Source: Phytopythium helicoides (Eukaryota; Oomycota; Peronosporomycetes; Pythiales; Pythiaceae). From it: 64,000 nucleotides of DNA. The notes beneath the pieces were generated by a model that saw only the letters and a list, made by a program, of their open reading frames with translations, had not been told where the DNA came from and ran no database searches. Shown here piece by piece: positions 40,131 through 53,147 of this stretch (position 1 is the stretch's first letter; the number at the start of each line of letters is the position of its first letter). The stretch covers positions 124,001 to 188,000 of the forward strand of contig JANFNE010000039.1 of assembly GCA_024867545.1 (NCBI GenBank), written 5' to 3'. The translations under genes and the position numbers were made by a program.

Positions 40131-40629
40131 TGGAGTGACTGAATGAGACATTTGACGAGGCGCTCGTCCAAGGAATCGCTCTGTGCCCAGCTACTTGCTT
40201 TCTGAAGTAATCACACCCACGAGCTATTCGTGTCTTGAATCTTGTGACTTGGAGCTTTTTCGTTTGTATCATCCTATAAATACATATTATGAATTTCAAG
40301 CTGTTGCAATCTGTTGCCAAATATGAGCTGTGAATGTGATGACATTGATGTGGCAGTGATTTAGTTATCTCTGTTGTTTGCCAATGAAACGGTGTTAGAC
40401 GTACAGCAATGTCCTCAAAAAATTGCTGAGATGAATGGCAACTTGAATTCTGTTCAGGAAGTGTTTTCATCCGAACTTCTCGATCCCAAGCTAAATAGAG
40501 CAAGTTATCAGACAAGCATTTTTCGCTTGGACTTGCTTGCTATTATCTGAATATTTCATTGGCACAAGTCCTTGCTCGAAAGCTGCGTCATCGCTCATAC
40601 GACGGTAATAACTACTAACGCGCTGGTAA
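40131..40629. other. intergenic, between two membrane-family copies
   Basis: A minus-strand open frame at 40105-40515 has no membrane segments or family blocks and is not called. AT-rich; nothing else seen. Confidence 0.4.
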
Positions 40630-42516
40630 CTACAACTTGGGATCAGCGCTTTTGCCATGAAGCCACTCGAATCGGAAGGTGTAGTCGGTACCTAGTACAT
40701 GATTAGTAAAGTAAGGCACATAAACGAGAATATGTCCCAATTGAGCATGCGTGTTACCAAAGTGTTCCAGTGATGCTTGAGCAAGATACACGAGCCATAA
40801 TATGAGCTTGGACTGCACAAGTATCTAGCTGCTTCTCGAGAACAAACGCAAGCTGCAGTGTTGCAGAGAGACGGAGTCGCCTTTTTCAACAGGGTGCTGA
40901 GCGCAATAAAAGACAGCAGCTCCAGAATACTGTATAGCGCAACGTTAATTATTGTCTGGCGAAGATTCTCGTCGTCCATGCTTGCAAGCCCTGGGTAGTA
41001 CGCCCTATTTGACATTCTAGACATGGCAAGCAAATAAAAACCTTCGAAAATGAAGAATGTTAGTAAAAGGAATAGCCGCATGGGAATACTCTGATATTGA
41101 TGCTTACAATAAGCAGCAGGAATAACGACTTCAATGTACTCAATCAGTATGATAAATTCCGTCAAGTGTAGCAGCTTCTGAGACTTTTGAATGAATTGTT
41201 GCTCAAGCTTTGATATTGCATCTACCCTTGTCTTTCGCAAGTGTTGGTTTTACTTGTCTCTCTTGAGTTTTCGATTGTTGCGAATTTGGGGGTCTCAGTT
41301 GTGCAACTAGGCTCAATGATGGCGCATTCGGACTGACTTTGGCCTTGGTCCATGGCTGTCTTGCTCTTGCGGCTGCTCTTCGTCACAGTATTTTGAGTGA
41401 TTATGGGCTCCACCTTGATACTTGGACGAAGAGTTGGTATTTTCAAGGATGAAAGTCTTCTCCTTGAATGCTCTTTTCCGTGTTGGGAAATGAGACTCAT
41501 CACACCCGATAGCATATCCATCTCGGCTTTATTCTCCGTAGAGAAATTTCTCCATCCTGTTGCGGCTAGTTTACTGTTAATAGCTTCGAGCTCGCGGGAC
41601 AGCTGTGCTGTGTCATGCAACGCTAAATACGAATGAGCTACGTCAGCCAATATCAATACCAAAGCCGTCAGAATTGAGCTCGCATTCTGCATGCTGAATA
41701 CCGTGAACAGTGCACTAAACATTTCAACAGTCAAGGTAACAGCTTCAGGACGCAGATCTTCCATGTGGATCAAATGGCGACTCATCATGTTCTTTGCCCA
41801 GATCTTGATCACGTGAAGCATGAGGGAGAACAAAGCCTGCCATACTCCTGAGAGTATCTGGAATATGTAGTTGTACACTGGATACACGCATAGTAGAGCC
41901 ATCTGAACGTTGTACACCTTGAGGTTTTCCGCCAGTACATGTTGGGCGGTAGGATTAGCCTGAAGCGCTGCTCCCCATTGTATCTTGTAGGCGACAAAGA
42001 GAGTAAAAAATACATGGGAGAGCAAAGAACTTGGCTGAAAGGTACAGGAAAGCCAATAACAAAGCTCAATCCGAAGATGCTTGCAATCCCGGCTGTAGTT
42101 GTGGTGAGTGAAATTACAATGAGGCGATTTGCTGTCATTGGAAGCATTGGAGTTGATCGTGAAAGGAGCACATTGATAGCTATGCTTGCTGTGGCTAATG
42201 CCATCCACGCGCGAAGCCAGAAGACTCCGTTTCCGAGTGCCCCATCTGAAGGGGGGTTCAGGGGGAGAGAGTCCGCGAGAAGTACGATAGAGAGACACGG
42301 CAGTGGCGTCAAGAGCAAGACACCAAGAGTCCGAGCTCGTCGTGACTCATTCACTTTACAGTAGCAAAGGAGGTCTTGGAGTCTTCCCAGGGAGTATTGG
42401 CCATTCAGCTCCACCTGAAGGCGCTCCCACACCTTTGCAAGTGCGACGGCTGCACGGCAAAGCCATTTCCCAGGAGCTGAGTCTTCAACACGCTCCATCG
42501 CAACAAGGCGCGTCAA
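40630..42516 (-). CDS. membrane protein family, copy C3 (most complete copy, two frame breaks)
   Basis: Starts at the ATG at 42516 (MTRLVAMERVEDSAPGKWLC). Blocks: WERLQVELNGQYSLGRLQDL; LLLTPLPCLSIVLLADSLPL; VFWLRAWMALATASIAINVL; SIFGLSFVIGFPVPFSQV; then one extra base near 41995. Next: FVAYKIQWGAALQANP; VYPVYNYIFQILSGVWQALF; HMEDLRPEAVTLTVEMFSAL; a Ser/Lys-rich loop; a second shift near 41235; FIQKSQKLLHLTEFIILIEY. A GTAAGC intron at about 41108-41043 precedes LLAMSRMSNRAYYPGLASMD, and a further intron precedes the end TDYTFRFEWLHGKSADPKL at 40630. About eight membrane helices. The family is unknown to me; I infer a transporter or receptor-like architecture only from topology. Confidence 0.65.
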
Positions 42517-42669
42517 TCAGCTCCGAGCGTTATTTTTGTCGACAACTGCGACAAGGTTTCAGAGTTTTTGTGAGTGGTCATTGATTCGCGTCCAGGTGAC
42601 TTCATCGCATTAGCTGCTTGTAATTGCTTGACTCAACAGCTTGCAAAGCGAATTTTTGAGACAACACGT

Positions 42670-43704
42670 TCAGATGGAGAAGATCAAGAACTTGTCAATA
42701 TACTTGCGTTCCGCCATGGATAGAGGAGTCATGTTAGCTATTGCTGTGCTGCTCCGAGTCCAATCTGCAACGCTCGCACACGACGCAGCTGTGTCTTTCC
42801 TTCCTCCATTTGATTTTTGCGCGTTGGGCATAATCATGGCTGACATATCATGAGTCGGAGCCACCTTCGAATTGATGCAACTGACACTTCGCTGGAAAGT
42901 CAACTTTGCATGGCTGAGCATAGAGTGTTGCGGAAATAATGAAGGTTTTTCATTCGGACTTGAGCCGGTGATAAGGGTCCCAAGAGGTGGTTGATGCACT
43001 TCAGGATGACAATGTACAATTGTCCCAGAGTGAACCAGTAGCTCCATGGCGCGGGATATGACATTCCCCTCAGTCCAAAATGCAGTTTCCTTCCTATCCA
43101 CGCTCGGACGTTTCAAAGATCCAGGATAGGCTCTTCTACTCGCTGACTTGTCCCTTTGCATCTCCTTCTCGATTGCATCGAGATCTCGAAGCAGCCGATT
43201 CGTGTCATACAGAGATATGCAAGCGTGCAGAAAGTCCGCAGCCATCAGCATTATTGTCGTCAGCAGTGAAGTCGCGCTCTGCATACAGAAGGCTGTGAAT
43301 AGCGCACTGAAAACCTCGACGTTGAAAATGACAACCTCTGGACGCATGTCTTCCATGTGTGCAAAGTATCGGCTAATGGCATTCTTGGCGCCAATCTTGA
43401 TCACGTGGAGCACAAGCGAGAAGAGTGCTTGCTGTGTGCCTTCCAGCATCTGGAAAAAGTAGTTGTAAACTGGATATACAACCAATAGCGACACCTGAAT
43501 CGTAAACACTTTGAGGCAATTGATGACCATGGGCCAAATCGACGGGTTTGCGCGCAGCGTGCTTCCCCATTGCGCCATGAGTGAGCCCACGAGAAACGAG
43601 ATCCATCCGGGTGTTCCGAGGACCATCGTAAAAGGCATTGGAAATCCCACGAACAAACCCATCACCATCAGAACCGCTGTTCCTCCGATGGATACGATCC
43701 ACGT
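42670..43704 (-). pseudogene. truncated membrane-family copy C5, segmental duplicate of 20832-21866
   Basis: These 1035 bases are nearly identical by eye to 20832-21866 inside copy C1, in the same orientation. Homology stops abruptly at both ends, so the copy lacks the first third (start and N-terminal helices) and the last exons. The internal frame is open over about 330 codons, including the GFPMPFTMVLGTPGWISFLV stretch that is frameshifted in C1. It breaks at its own end (YIDKFLIFSI instead of YIEKVLDLLHL) through a missing T. It lies 153 bp upstream of C3. It cannot make a full protein. Confidence 0.85.
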
Positions 43705-43843
43705 AAATTACACCATTCGAAGCACTGGCATGTAAGATCAAGTCAACTTGCTTGCGGGCTCATGTCAGTGGGAATTCTGGTCAACTTCGTATTCAGACTT
43801 TAAAAAAATGCCCTCTACATCTACTTCAGTCATCTGTATCGAC

Positions 43844-46800
43844 TTATCCGATCTTCTGCGGGTTGGAGTGGTCCGCCTTGAGCAGTGCAGGAGCATGTGG
43901 CAAAAACAGTAGACGCCGGAGGTCATCCGTTGAGCCTTGAGTGTTGTCTCCATGCGTCTCCCACACCCGCGACGCCACTAGCAGACTCGAAATGGCTCCG
44001 CCGCTGCCCGGATTGGACGAAAGCACCGAAAGGAACCGCGCTGCGCAAGCCTTTGTCATCGTGCTCTCGCCCACCTTGGACTTTGGCACGAGCGTTGAGA
44101 GCAAGTTGAGCAGTGCCGCCGCTAGCTGTGAGCTCACTGCGGCCTTGGCAAACTGCGTAGCCGCCTGAGTATGACGCTTTAGCGGGATCATATGGAGGTA
44201 AAGCAGAAGTTGAACTTCGTTTGGCTCGCCTAGCCACACGTGCGGCAGCAATCCCGCTAGGCTCACAGGGTCCATTCCCTTGACAAGGTTGTCGATACAA
44301 GCTGGGATCAAGCACAGATTGCCGAGCAACTGTAGCGTCATCCGACCCAATTGTCCTTCCGTCGTGGCGTCCGCGCGTGATAGATTCTTGTAGACAACCT
44401 GGAACATACTTTTGATGAATGGCGGCGCAGCCGTTGCAAGCGCATCCACACACTTGCCACTGAATGACAAGACGTGAACACACTCAATGCAGCGAAGTTG
44501 AAGAAGCGGTGCACACGCAAAAGAGAATCCCTGCGGCTGTGCTTCGTGATCCAACACGAACAATAGCGTCAAAATCCCATCAGCCTGAACGACTTGCACA
44601 TCCATGTCTGGCGTGAACTGGAGCAAGTGGCGAATAGCAGTCGCAACAGGGAGGAGGCGCTGCAGAAGGATGGTTTCGAGCAATTGCGGCTGCGCACGAA
44701 CACCCGTGATGTCGTGCGACAATGCTGCCACTAACCCGTGCATAACATGCCCACTGACCGTGCGCGCTGGAACCGGAGTGGAGCCAAACATGCTTTTCTT
44801 CGGCGCCGGCTTCTTGGACAAAATCATACGATCAGCAGCGATCTCGGGGTTCTTCGTGCCTGCAATCTGAGCTAGGATGCCGTCCTTAGGATTCTCATTG
44901 AAGAAGTTCACGTAGATGCCCGCGACGCACAGCTCTTCTTTTGAGCCGCGTACATAAAGTCTTGTGGCAACTCAAATACTTCATGCGCATCGTTACCATT
45001 GCGATCGAGTGAGGCGTGGAACTGCACGGCTTGGTGCGCAATCAGAATCAACTCCTTGCGCATTGGCTCTGTCCACATGACGTGAGGCTCGCGTACTTCG
45101 CTTCCAAGTACCTCGAGCAACTTGCTTGGGCCAGCCTTGCGTAGAATGTCGATAAGCGCAGGCGTAAACAAGCTTTCGATTGTCGATTGCATCCGCTTTA
45201 CAAATACCGCGATAGTCTCCTCGCGAGCCGTAGCCTCCAAAATGCGAGAAAGAGCTTTAGCCGCACCGATGCAAATCCGTTGAGACTCGCCACTCGCATC
45301 TTCTGATTCACTGTTGTGGTAGCTAAACAGCAGCAGAGTCAAGTACCAGATGATGCCATGTTCGGCAAGTTGGAGCAAAAGTACTTCCGCCATTTCGCCG
45401 GAGCTGCCAGCCATTTCGTAAACGATTTGCAGCGACAAGTCGGTCGCGAACTGGTCATTTTCTTGACCCAAGTACCGTGTCAGGCAAGGAAGGAGGTCCA
45501 GCGACTGGGCCGCCGCGGACACTCGACCGTTCGGTTGGTTGAGAACGTTCACAAGCGCCTCAAGCAACCAGTGGGTCGCAATCTGGGGGTCGAAGCCGTC
45601 AATCTCGCGCAACGCATCGCCATTGTGGAACAGCAGTTGGAGCGCCGAGCACAGAACTCGTAGACCAAGACCAGAGCTGCATTCATGCGCGTTTTCGTCC
45701 GATAGCCCAACAGCCAGATTGATGACGCGGATAGCGCTGCCAAAGGCACTTACAAATCTGCTCTTCTTTTTGACAAGTGTGGCAACGTCCAAAAGTGTAG
45801 GTGTCACCCTTCCTCGTGACGGTGAATCACGAAGCTCCGAAATGCATCGATCCAGTGCCTCTAAAATGTATGAAAAGTTGCGCATGCTGGTGATGCTCGG
45901 TGAATCAGGGAAGCGGCGCAGTAATAGAGCTGTCGCGTCTAATAACTGAACGGCATCGTGGACGGAAAGTAGCTTCGTGGAGAGACCTTCACTCGCCTTT
46001 GCGCCACGCTGGGTGAGAAGCGAAGCCGGTTGCACCCAGCGATAGATCGAGTCCATCAGCGACTGCAAAAACGCGGCCTCATCATTGATTGGCCAACCGG
46101 GGTAACTCTTCTCGTCTAACAAGTTGTGTAAGTAGTACTGGTAGCACTGAAGCGCGTGCACTTCCTGTGGATACTGGATCAAAGCGATGCAGGTCTGGTG
46201 GTCTGTATCTTCGTTGTCTGGGATGTAAAACATGCCGCTCTCGTCTGTGTGGTGCTCCATAAACTTCTCGATGTAGTTGACCATCTGATTCCGCATCTTC
46301 GCATTCCACACGACTTCGGGGTTGTTTGAATCAGAAAATAGTGCGTTGGCAAAACGTCGAGGTCCGTGGCGAAGCAGCTGTGCAACCATTGACACTGGAA
46401 GTACCCGCACAAGCCAGCTCTTGAGGCATATACGTGTGAGTGGGTCAGGAGAGAAAATCCCTTTCTTGTTCTCTCCGCCTTGCTTCTCGTCAATTAAATG
46501 AGGAACATCGAGTCGCGACTGGCGCAAATGGATGTGCGAAATGAGTCTCGCAGCGACCGTCATCTCGTCGACGTCCTGAGCAAATCGCAGCAAGTAGTAA
46601 AACAGTCCCGTCGAGTGAAGACTGGGGATGATCGCCTCGTTGTGCCGCACCAGAATACGAATCAAGCTCAGGCATTTCTTGAATACGATTCGATTTGGGC
46701 AGTCCAAAAGCCCCACCAAAAAGCGTAGCGTCTCATCTTCGCACAATTTCTGTTTGATGTAGCTCACAGGGCTCACCCCGGATCCCTCAAAGTGAGTGAG

Positions 46801-49800
46801 CCGGCCGTACTTAGGGAATCGGATGTCCTGTTGGATGTGACCCTCATCTTCAGCAGTATGACAATCGATCAGACGGCTAAGCACGCTCAAGCAGGTTTGA
46901 ACGATCATAGACGGGCTCATCGCACCACAGTGCTCCGCAACAACGGTAACTAGGTGTGACTCTTCTGGCGGGAACGAATCGTGCCTGGCTGGTGCCCCAA
47001 TTGGTGACCCAATATCATCAAAAGAAGCCGAGCTCTCCCGCCCAGATTCTTCGAGCGCATCGATCGTGCGTCTGGCAATGTCATGAATATCGGGAGCTTC
47101 GTCGTTCGACTCGTCTTCGTAGTCCCCTGAGTCATCGTAGTCGTCTTCGTTCGTGCCATATTCTTCTCCATCTTCATAGTCCTCATCGGACTCTTCTAAT
47201 TGGGCCTGGACGTCAACGGGCGTCTCAGTTACATACTCCTTCTCTGCATCGTTCGGCCCCTGCTGAACAACGAGTGGCTTGACCTCGCGCAGAAGGTCAA
47301 GAATCATCTCCACGTTTCCTTCCTCGCGGAGAAACCGTGATACGTTCAACGCACTAGACAGCACACGGTCCAAAAACAGGATGATGTTGCCGCGAACGAC
47401 TAGAGGCCATCGCCGATCCTCTCCATCTTTGCTCTTGATCATGCTGACTCGCACGAAGTGATTCAAAAACATCAGTGAGCTGAGCTCGTTGAAATGTCGC
47501 TCATACACCTGGATCATCACTTTCAACACCAGAAGCCGAATATCAGACTGGTCTACATCGATGAGTGAGTAGCTTGATGATAAAGATTGCACTCCAGAGC
47601 GCTCACTCTGGAAGAGTTCATCTTCCGCCAGTAGCCGGTAATACAGGAGGCTCATAAACTTTTCTGCTCCGTCGATATCTTCAACCAAAACCCCGCGGTC
47701 GTTAAGTAGATGCGTCAAATAGTATGCTCCAACCTTCACTTCGCCCTTCAGGCAGTCGTAGTCGACATGGAACTCATTCGCGTTCCATGATACAAACCAC
47801 CGCGGCAGTTTCTTTGCGCGCTTCTTCTTCTTCTTGGAAACTCGATGGCTGGTTTCATCTTCTGGATTCATCATCTCGTGGTCATCCAGCTTGTTATCCA
47901 GATGGTCACCAATGCGTAAACTATTGGAACGCGACACGAGACCATTCTCGTCTGTGAAGTTGTCATCGCTATCGTAGTTGTCTCCGTCCTCGTCGCCATC
48001 GCTGTCCGCCTCATTCGAGGTGTCGGGGTTGAGCAAGAATGACAAAGGCATGAACCTCGCAAAACGATTTGAGGAAGACACTGTGCCGCGCGCAACTTCC
48101 AACGCGAGTCTTGCTTCACCTCCATTTTGCAGAAACTCGAATAGGAACGGAGCAGGATTTTCGTGCTGCTCGATCACACTTCGATCTAGTTGTGACCCAT
48201 CGAAAGTGGTTCCAGGTGCATCTGTGGCCAGGGGATCTGTATACAGGTAACACTGGTACTTCAGCCGGTACAAATCGAGAGCACTAATCTCCGCCTCAAG
48301 CTTGCGAACAAGCTCTTGAACTGTGTGTGGACCCCACACAAGATCCTTCGAGGCAGACGACTTGGCAAGTCGGTCAAAAAACTCGGGCAGCAAAACCACA
48401 CACTTGGCATTCTTCACCAGGCGCGAACGCGTGTTGATCCCGTAGCTGAGTTTGCCTCGGGTGCTCTCTGGTCCTGTGTCTTTTCTGCCGTTACGCTGTG
48501 GAGCCGAGGACGCATCTGGGTTGGTAGTCGGAAGACGCCTCCCGAACTCATCGTACTCCAGCTGGCTAACCTTCATATCGTCAAGCAACGCATGCGGGAA
48601 GATGTTGCGAATCACGTATGATGAGCGTGGGTTTTCGTGGGTGAGCAAAGCCACCAACTGGGACGATATCCGCCGCTGTGCTTTGTCTTGAGCGTACAGC
48701 GACAAGTACAGCTGCCACAGCAGCGCACCGTGCTTTCGCGCAAAGTCTTGGATCACTTCTACGAGCTCTGATGGTTGCTCGAGCACGTGAACCTTCACGA
48801 GAACGGACGAGCACTTTGCAATCGAGAAACTCAGCGAGCGATTAAACAAGAAAAGAGCATGGTGGCGCATGAAGTCCTCAACCTTCATGGCTCGTAACAG
48901 CTCACGAGCGACGCGCTCTGGAGTAGACTTCTTCCCGCTCGACAAGCACGCCTCCAGTGTTTGTAGCACAAGGGCAATCACAAGATAGTCCAAGCCGAGC
49001 TGGGAGTATGCGATGGCATTAGCCATGCTTCGCTCGACGTTTGAATCAACCAAGCTTTTGTCAACTTGATTTGACGACTCTCTTTGCACCCAATACGGCG
49101 AGATAGACGTCAACTGACTCGTGCGATTGCAATTTGCGAGATCAAAAGCGCGCGCGACGAATAATTTCCCATGGTACTTGGTGAAGACTGCCCGACGATT
49201 CGCTGTCTCGGACTTCATGCTGCGTGTGTCTGAGTAATTGATCACCATGTACTTGATGACGCAGGCTGCTGCGAAGCTCACTTCATCGAGCGGCGAGTGG
49301 AGCAATTCCATGATTACTTCGATGCTGTTCTTATACTGAGAACTTGGTACTTCTTCAAACACTCCACGAGTGCACAAGAGGCGCTGGATCGCAAGCAGCA
49401 GTGCAACCTGGAACTCCGTGGTTGGAATGGGGGAGTCTGTGTTCGAGACACTGTTGAGCTGCGCGACTGAGTACTCTTTCAGGTTCTCAAGGAGCTTCAT
49501 CAGGCTAGAAAAAGCCCTACGATCTCGCTGCCTGAGTCCTCCGAGCGGGATATTGCGGTTGAACTGCTCCAGCTGACGGAATATCACGTCCATGCTCTCT
49601 TTGGTCACCAAGCTCGGGATTAAATTGAGATTCACTAGCTTGCGAAGTAAAATGTCTTCCAGCTCTGGGTGAATCTCCGTTCCCCATGTGCCTTCCTTGC
49701 AAGCGATCTGCGTCTCTTCCGTCGACCACGGCACGTGGAGCTTGTTTAATCGACACATCTCGATCATGTTGCACAGAAACAGGTTTCGTGCTTCTCGAGG

Positions 49801-51306
49801 CTTCAAGATCGTTGCGGACCCAGAAACTTTCAACCAGGTGGGAACTTCCGTATGCCCACCAATGTCGCCGATGATCTGTCGCAGCTCGTGCTCGTGTTGA
49901 ATGGTCGCCAGTTTGAGACCGAGACCAACCTCTTTGTCTCGCTGGCTGACGGTAGAGCTTAGACACACATATCGGCGTGTTAATCCGTGCTTCAGCTCCA
50001 GCGCGAATTTACCAGCCATGCCCTCAGTCTCGGACGATGCCGGATCTAATTTTTGTGAAGACGATACAGCAGGATAGATCACGACATTGAAGATATCGCG
50101 CAGCAGATGCGTCGCAAGCGTACGTCGCGTCACTGGATCCCGCTCGATAATCTCGGACGACGTCAGACCAAGCAAGCGGTACTGAAGTTTGTTTGTCCGG
50201 TTCTTGCTGATCTTGAACACTGGAATTTCAAACGCCACGGGTTGTGGGATGTCTCGTGTTGTAGACAGTCCCTCAAACTCGAGTGCGTCCGACACGTCCT
50301 CGACAAAGAGCGTCACATTGAGCCATGAGCGCAAGTTGTTGGAGATAGCCTGAATGAATGGTTCACGACTGTCACACCAATAGCGATGCACGCGGTTGTT
50401 CTCGTAGTAGACGACAAGCTCGTTCTGGTTGGTAGACACGCGCTGGATCTTGACAATGTCGATGAGCAGGATGGACGAGAGCGTCGAGCGCGTGGACGGG
50501 TCGAGGCGGTCGAGGCTCGCCGCACGCACAGCCAGCAAGACCTCAACCTTGACGGGGTTGTCGAGCGAGCTGCGCGTGGAGCTGAGCTTGAGCATGGTGA
50601 AGGACTTGCCGCAGAGCTGGAAGAGGCTGTCGAAGTACATGCCGCTGGCGCCCATGCCGCTGCTGCTCGGCACACCGGAGACGCTCGGCACGCCCGATCC
50701 GTAGCCGAGCCCGTTGCCGCTACTCATGCTGCCGCCGATGGCCGCGAGGGCGCCTGCTGTGGTTGCGTCAAAGCCGTCCTTTCGGAACGAGGAAGCTCGC
50801 TCGCGCAGCTGGTAGTAGGCCGACAGCAAATGCTGGCGCGTGCGGCACGTGTACGTCTCCTTGAGGTTCTTGCCAATGTAAATGGTGAACGCCCGGTCGG
50901 CGTTGTGCCCGCCGCCGTCCGAGGCGATGGTGATCTCCTTGATGTTGTCGTAGGCGTAGCGCTCCTTGACCTCCTCCGTGTACGGGTCGACGATGGTCAG
51001 GTGGCTCGAGCTGAGCACCATGATGCGTTTCACGGAGCGCAGGAAGCCCACGCGCGTCACGAAGAAGCGCGCGGCGTAGATGACGCCGGCGTAGCGGTTG
51101 GCGGGCGCCTCGAGCACCTCCAGGTCCTCATCCTCGGCGCGCGCGGCCTCAGCCGGCGCCTCCACGTCGATGCCCGTGGTCTCGGGCCCGCGCGGCACGT
51201 AGCCCTCGCTGATGGGCGCGAGCTCGCGGCCCAGCGCGCACGGCTCGAGGCGCGCGCGCAGCCGCTGCAGCTCGCCCAGCGTCGCGCCGTCGCTCGGCGC
51301 CGCCAT
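43844..51306 (-). CDS. DNAJC13: RME-8/DNAJC13-family endosomal protein lacking the J domain
   Basis: Endosomal scaffold of receptor trafficking. The ATG at 51306 opens MAAPSDGATLGELQ. The N-terminal PH-like region is FVTRVGFLRSVKRIMVLSS and EVKERYAYDNIKEI. Helical repeats follow, with WNANEFHVDYDCLKGEVKVG, FLNHFVRVSMIKS and the RME-8 repeat NNPEVVWNAKMRNQMVNYIE. Later come YPGWPINDEAAFLQSLMDSI and REPHVMWTEPMRKELILIA. At 44940-44943 (tttt on +) one base seems missing. The second frame gives ELCVAGIYVNFFNENPKDG and continues to 43844 with SVLSSNPGSGG and ASRVWETHGDN, matching the DNAJC13 C-terminus. Total is about 2,480 aa (human 2,243). In animals a J domain with HPD follows the PxWPIxD segment; here the chain passes straight through and no HPD occurs in the frame. 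The GYF-like region is replaced by an acidic stretch. Confidence 0.88.
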
Positions 51307-51393
51307 GGCGCGGGGGGAGAGGCAGCCAGGTGATCTTCGTTCTTCGCGGATACTAGCTTGTGGGGGTGGCCTTTTTCTGGAGATGTGGCCCAC

Positions 51394-52024
51394 ACGAGGA
51401 TGATGATGGAGGGAGACTCGACAGGTGTGTTGATGCAGGGAAACCTGCTGCTGCTGCTGACGTGGAGGGCTGGCTGGCTGGCTGGTGGTGGAGGCCGGCG
51501 AGACCTGAAGAGGATTCGAGCGGGTTGGTTGTCCTCTTGTGTTGCGTGGGCGGTAGGTATCACATGGAAGTGGAGTTGAGACGCACTGGAGAAGTGTCGA
51601 GAAGGCGGTTGAGCATAAAGTGCAGTTGGACCTCGCACTCGCAGCCAGTGCTGGGACGACACGTCCTCACGACCGCTTGCAAGTCGCCCTGCAGCTGCAT
51701 TTGCTCGGACGAACTTCTCCCAGAATCGATGGGAGAGAAGGTCGAACGCACTCAACAAGTCGAGAAAGTGCAGTCTGCAAGTCAGCTGAACTCGCACCGC
51801 GCGACGCTCGCCACGTTAATGGAGGTCACGAAGGCTGTTGCCATGGTGTTCTGCTCACTCGCTCGCATCCATTTGCAGCAAGTGTCGGCAGTTGCAGTGA
51901 GTTACACCTGCCAGCATGGCTCCATTGTAAAAAACCGTGACACGGTAAAAATCTTTTCGTAATTACGCCTTTGGCGGCAGCCAGTCGTTGCGAAACGGCT
52001 TCGCCGACGCAGCGCAGGAGGAGC
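51394..52024. other. intergenic, promoter side of the RME-8 gene
   Basis: No supported gene. A plus-strand frame at 51360-51962 overlaps the 5' end of the RME-8 frame and has no protein-like features. Confidence 0.45.
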
Positions 52025-52441
52025 TCATTCGGCCATTCGCGACTTCAGGCGCTGCGCCTTTGCTAGCTGTTGCTGCTGCGTGGTGATCGACCAAGTCTTG
52101 ACGAGGGAATCCCGTGACGATCTTGCCAGAACGGACCAATTCATGTCGATTGCAACTTTTTTCGGGTACCAGCTGAGGATTCCCAGCCCTCCATCGACTG
52201 CGTTTGCGTGTTTGTCTGTCTGTCTGTGTGTATGAGTAGCGTAGCTGTCGTTCGTGTTGCGTTTGGTGGCGGTGCTTTTCTCGGGATGCTTTGTATGATA
52301 AGCGTATGTCTGAGCCATGAGGACAACCTTTTGTGACTGAAGAAAAGCCTGCGCACTGGATGATGGATGCGAGCGAGTGAATTCAAAGTAGACGCGTGCA
52401 GCGATCGTATTGAATGACGAGCCAACATGGTTCCTGAACAC
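52025..52441 (-). CDS. doubtful small gene with a WD40-like end
   Basis: An open frame of 138 codons. Its C-terminal part, WSVLARSSRDSLVKTWSI, resembles one WD40 blade (xLAxxSRDxxVKxWxI), preceded by ILSWYPKKVAID. The middle is low-complexity (THTHRQTDKHAN) and may be intronic, as it ends ACGCAG before GILSW. A complete propeller is absent nearby, so this is at best a fragment or the last exon of a decayed gene. Low confidence. Confidence 0.3.
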   Translation of the reverse strand: MFRNHVGSSFNTIAARVYFEFTRSHPSSSAQAFLQSQKVVLMAQTYAYHTKHPEKSTATKRNTNDSYATHTHRQTDKHANAVDGGLGILSWYPKKVAIDMNWSVLARSSRDSLVKTWSITTQQQQLAKAQRLKSRMAE

Positions 52442-53147
52442 AATGTGGCGTGTGGAAACACTTTATAGACTACGATGATCCGACAATACGAAACGCATTG
52501 CATGCTACAGTGTTGCTGCTGATTGCTACCTGCTGCTCCGTTGCGCGATTTTGTGGAGCGTGGTGCCTGCAATGTCGTTAATGCTTCAAGTTGCTGGTAC
52601 CAGTAGCAGTTGCTGTGGGCTCGAATATTTCGAGCAGCACTTGTCTATCGAAGAGCGAAAGATGTGAACGAGAGAACGTGTGGAGCATGCTTCCTCAATG
52701 CCTATTGTTGGCAAAGAACAAACCCGAAACTGGCCGCCAGGCGATACTTTCAAAGTGCGACTCCCTCTCGTCCAGGGCTTCAACGTGACCATGTTCGCGT
52801 ACCCCGTGATGCTGCTATCGAATACAATGGAGCGCACTCAGAAACTAAGCGTCGAGAACGAGATGTGATGGCGTCACGGGATCCAAGAGAATTCGATCCC
52901 AATCCCCAAGTCTCCAAGCAGACGGTGAAGATGGCCAATGTATAGTGATGACAGCACGAGGTGACGCCTCGTGTGCTGCAGGGTGTCCCTAGACAGCATT
53001 GTCTGCTAGTACCCAGCCAACCACGCCACCCACTTCGTTCTAATCTAATGGACGCACTTGAACGGTGAGAAGCGCTGGGCGACTCCTTCATCCAAGCACG
53101 ACTGCAACGGCATCCGTCGCCAGGTTGTGACAATGAATCTCCTGTTG
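52442..53147. other. intergenic
   Basis: Short overlapping frames on both strands, none with recognisable features. It separates the doubtful WD40-like fragment from the 3' end of the methyltransferase gene. Confidence 0.4.
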
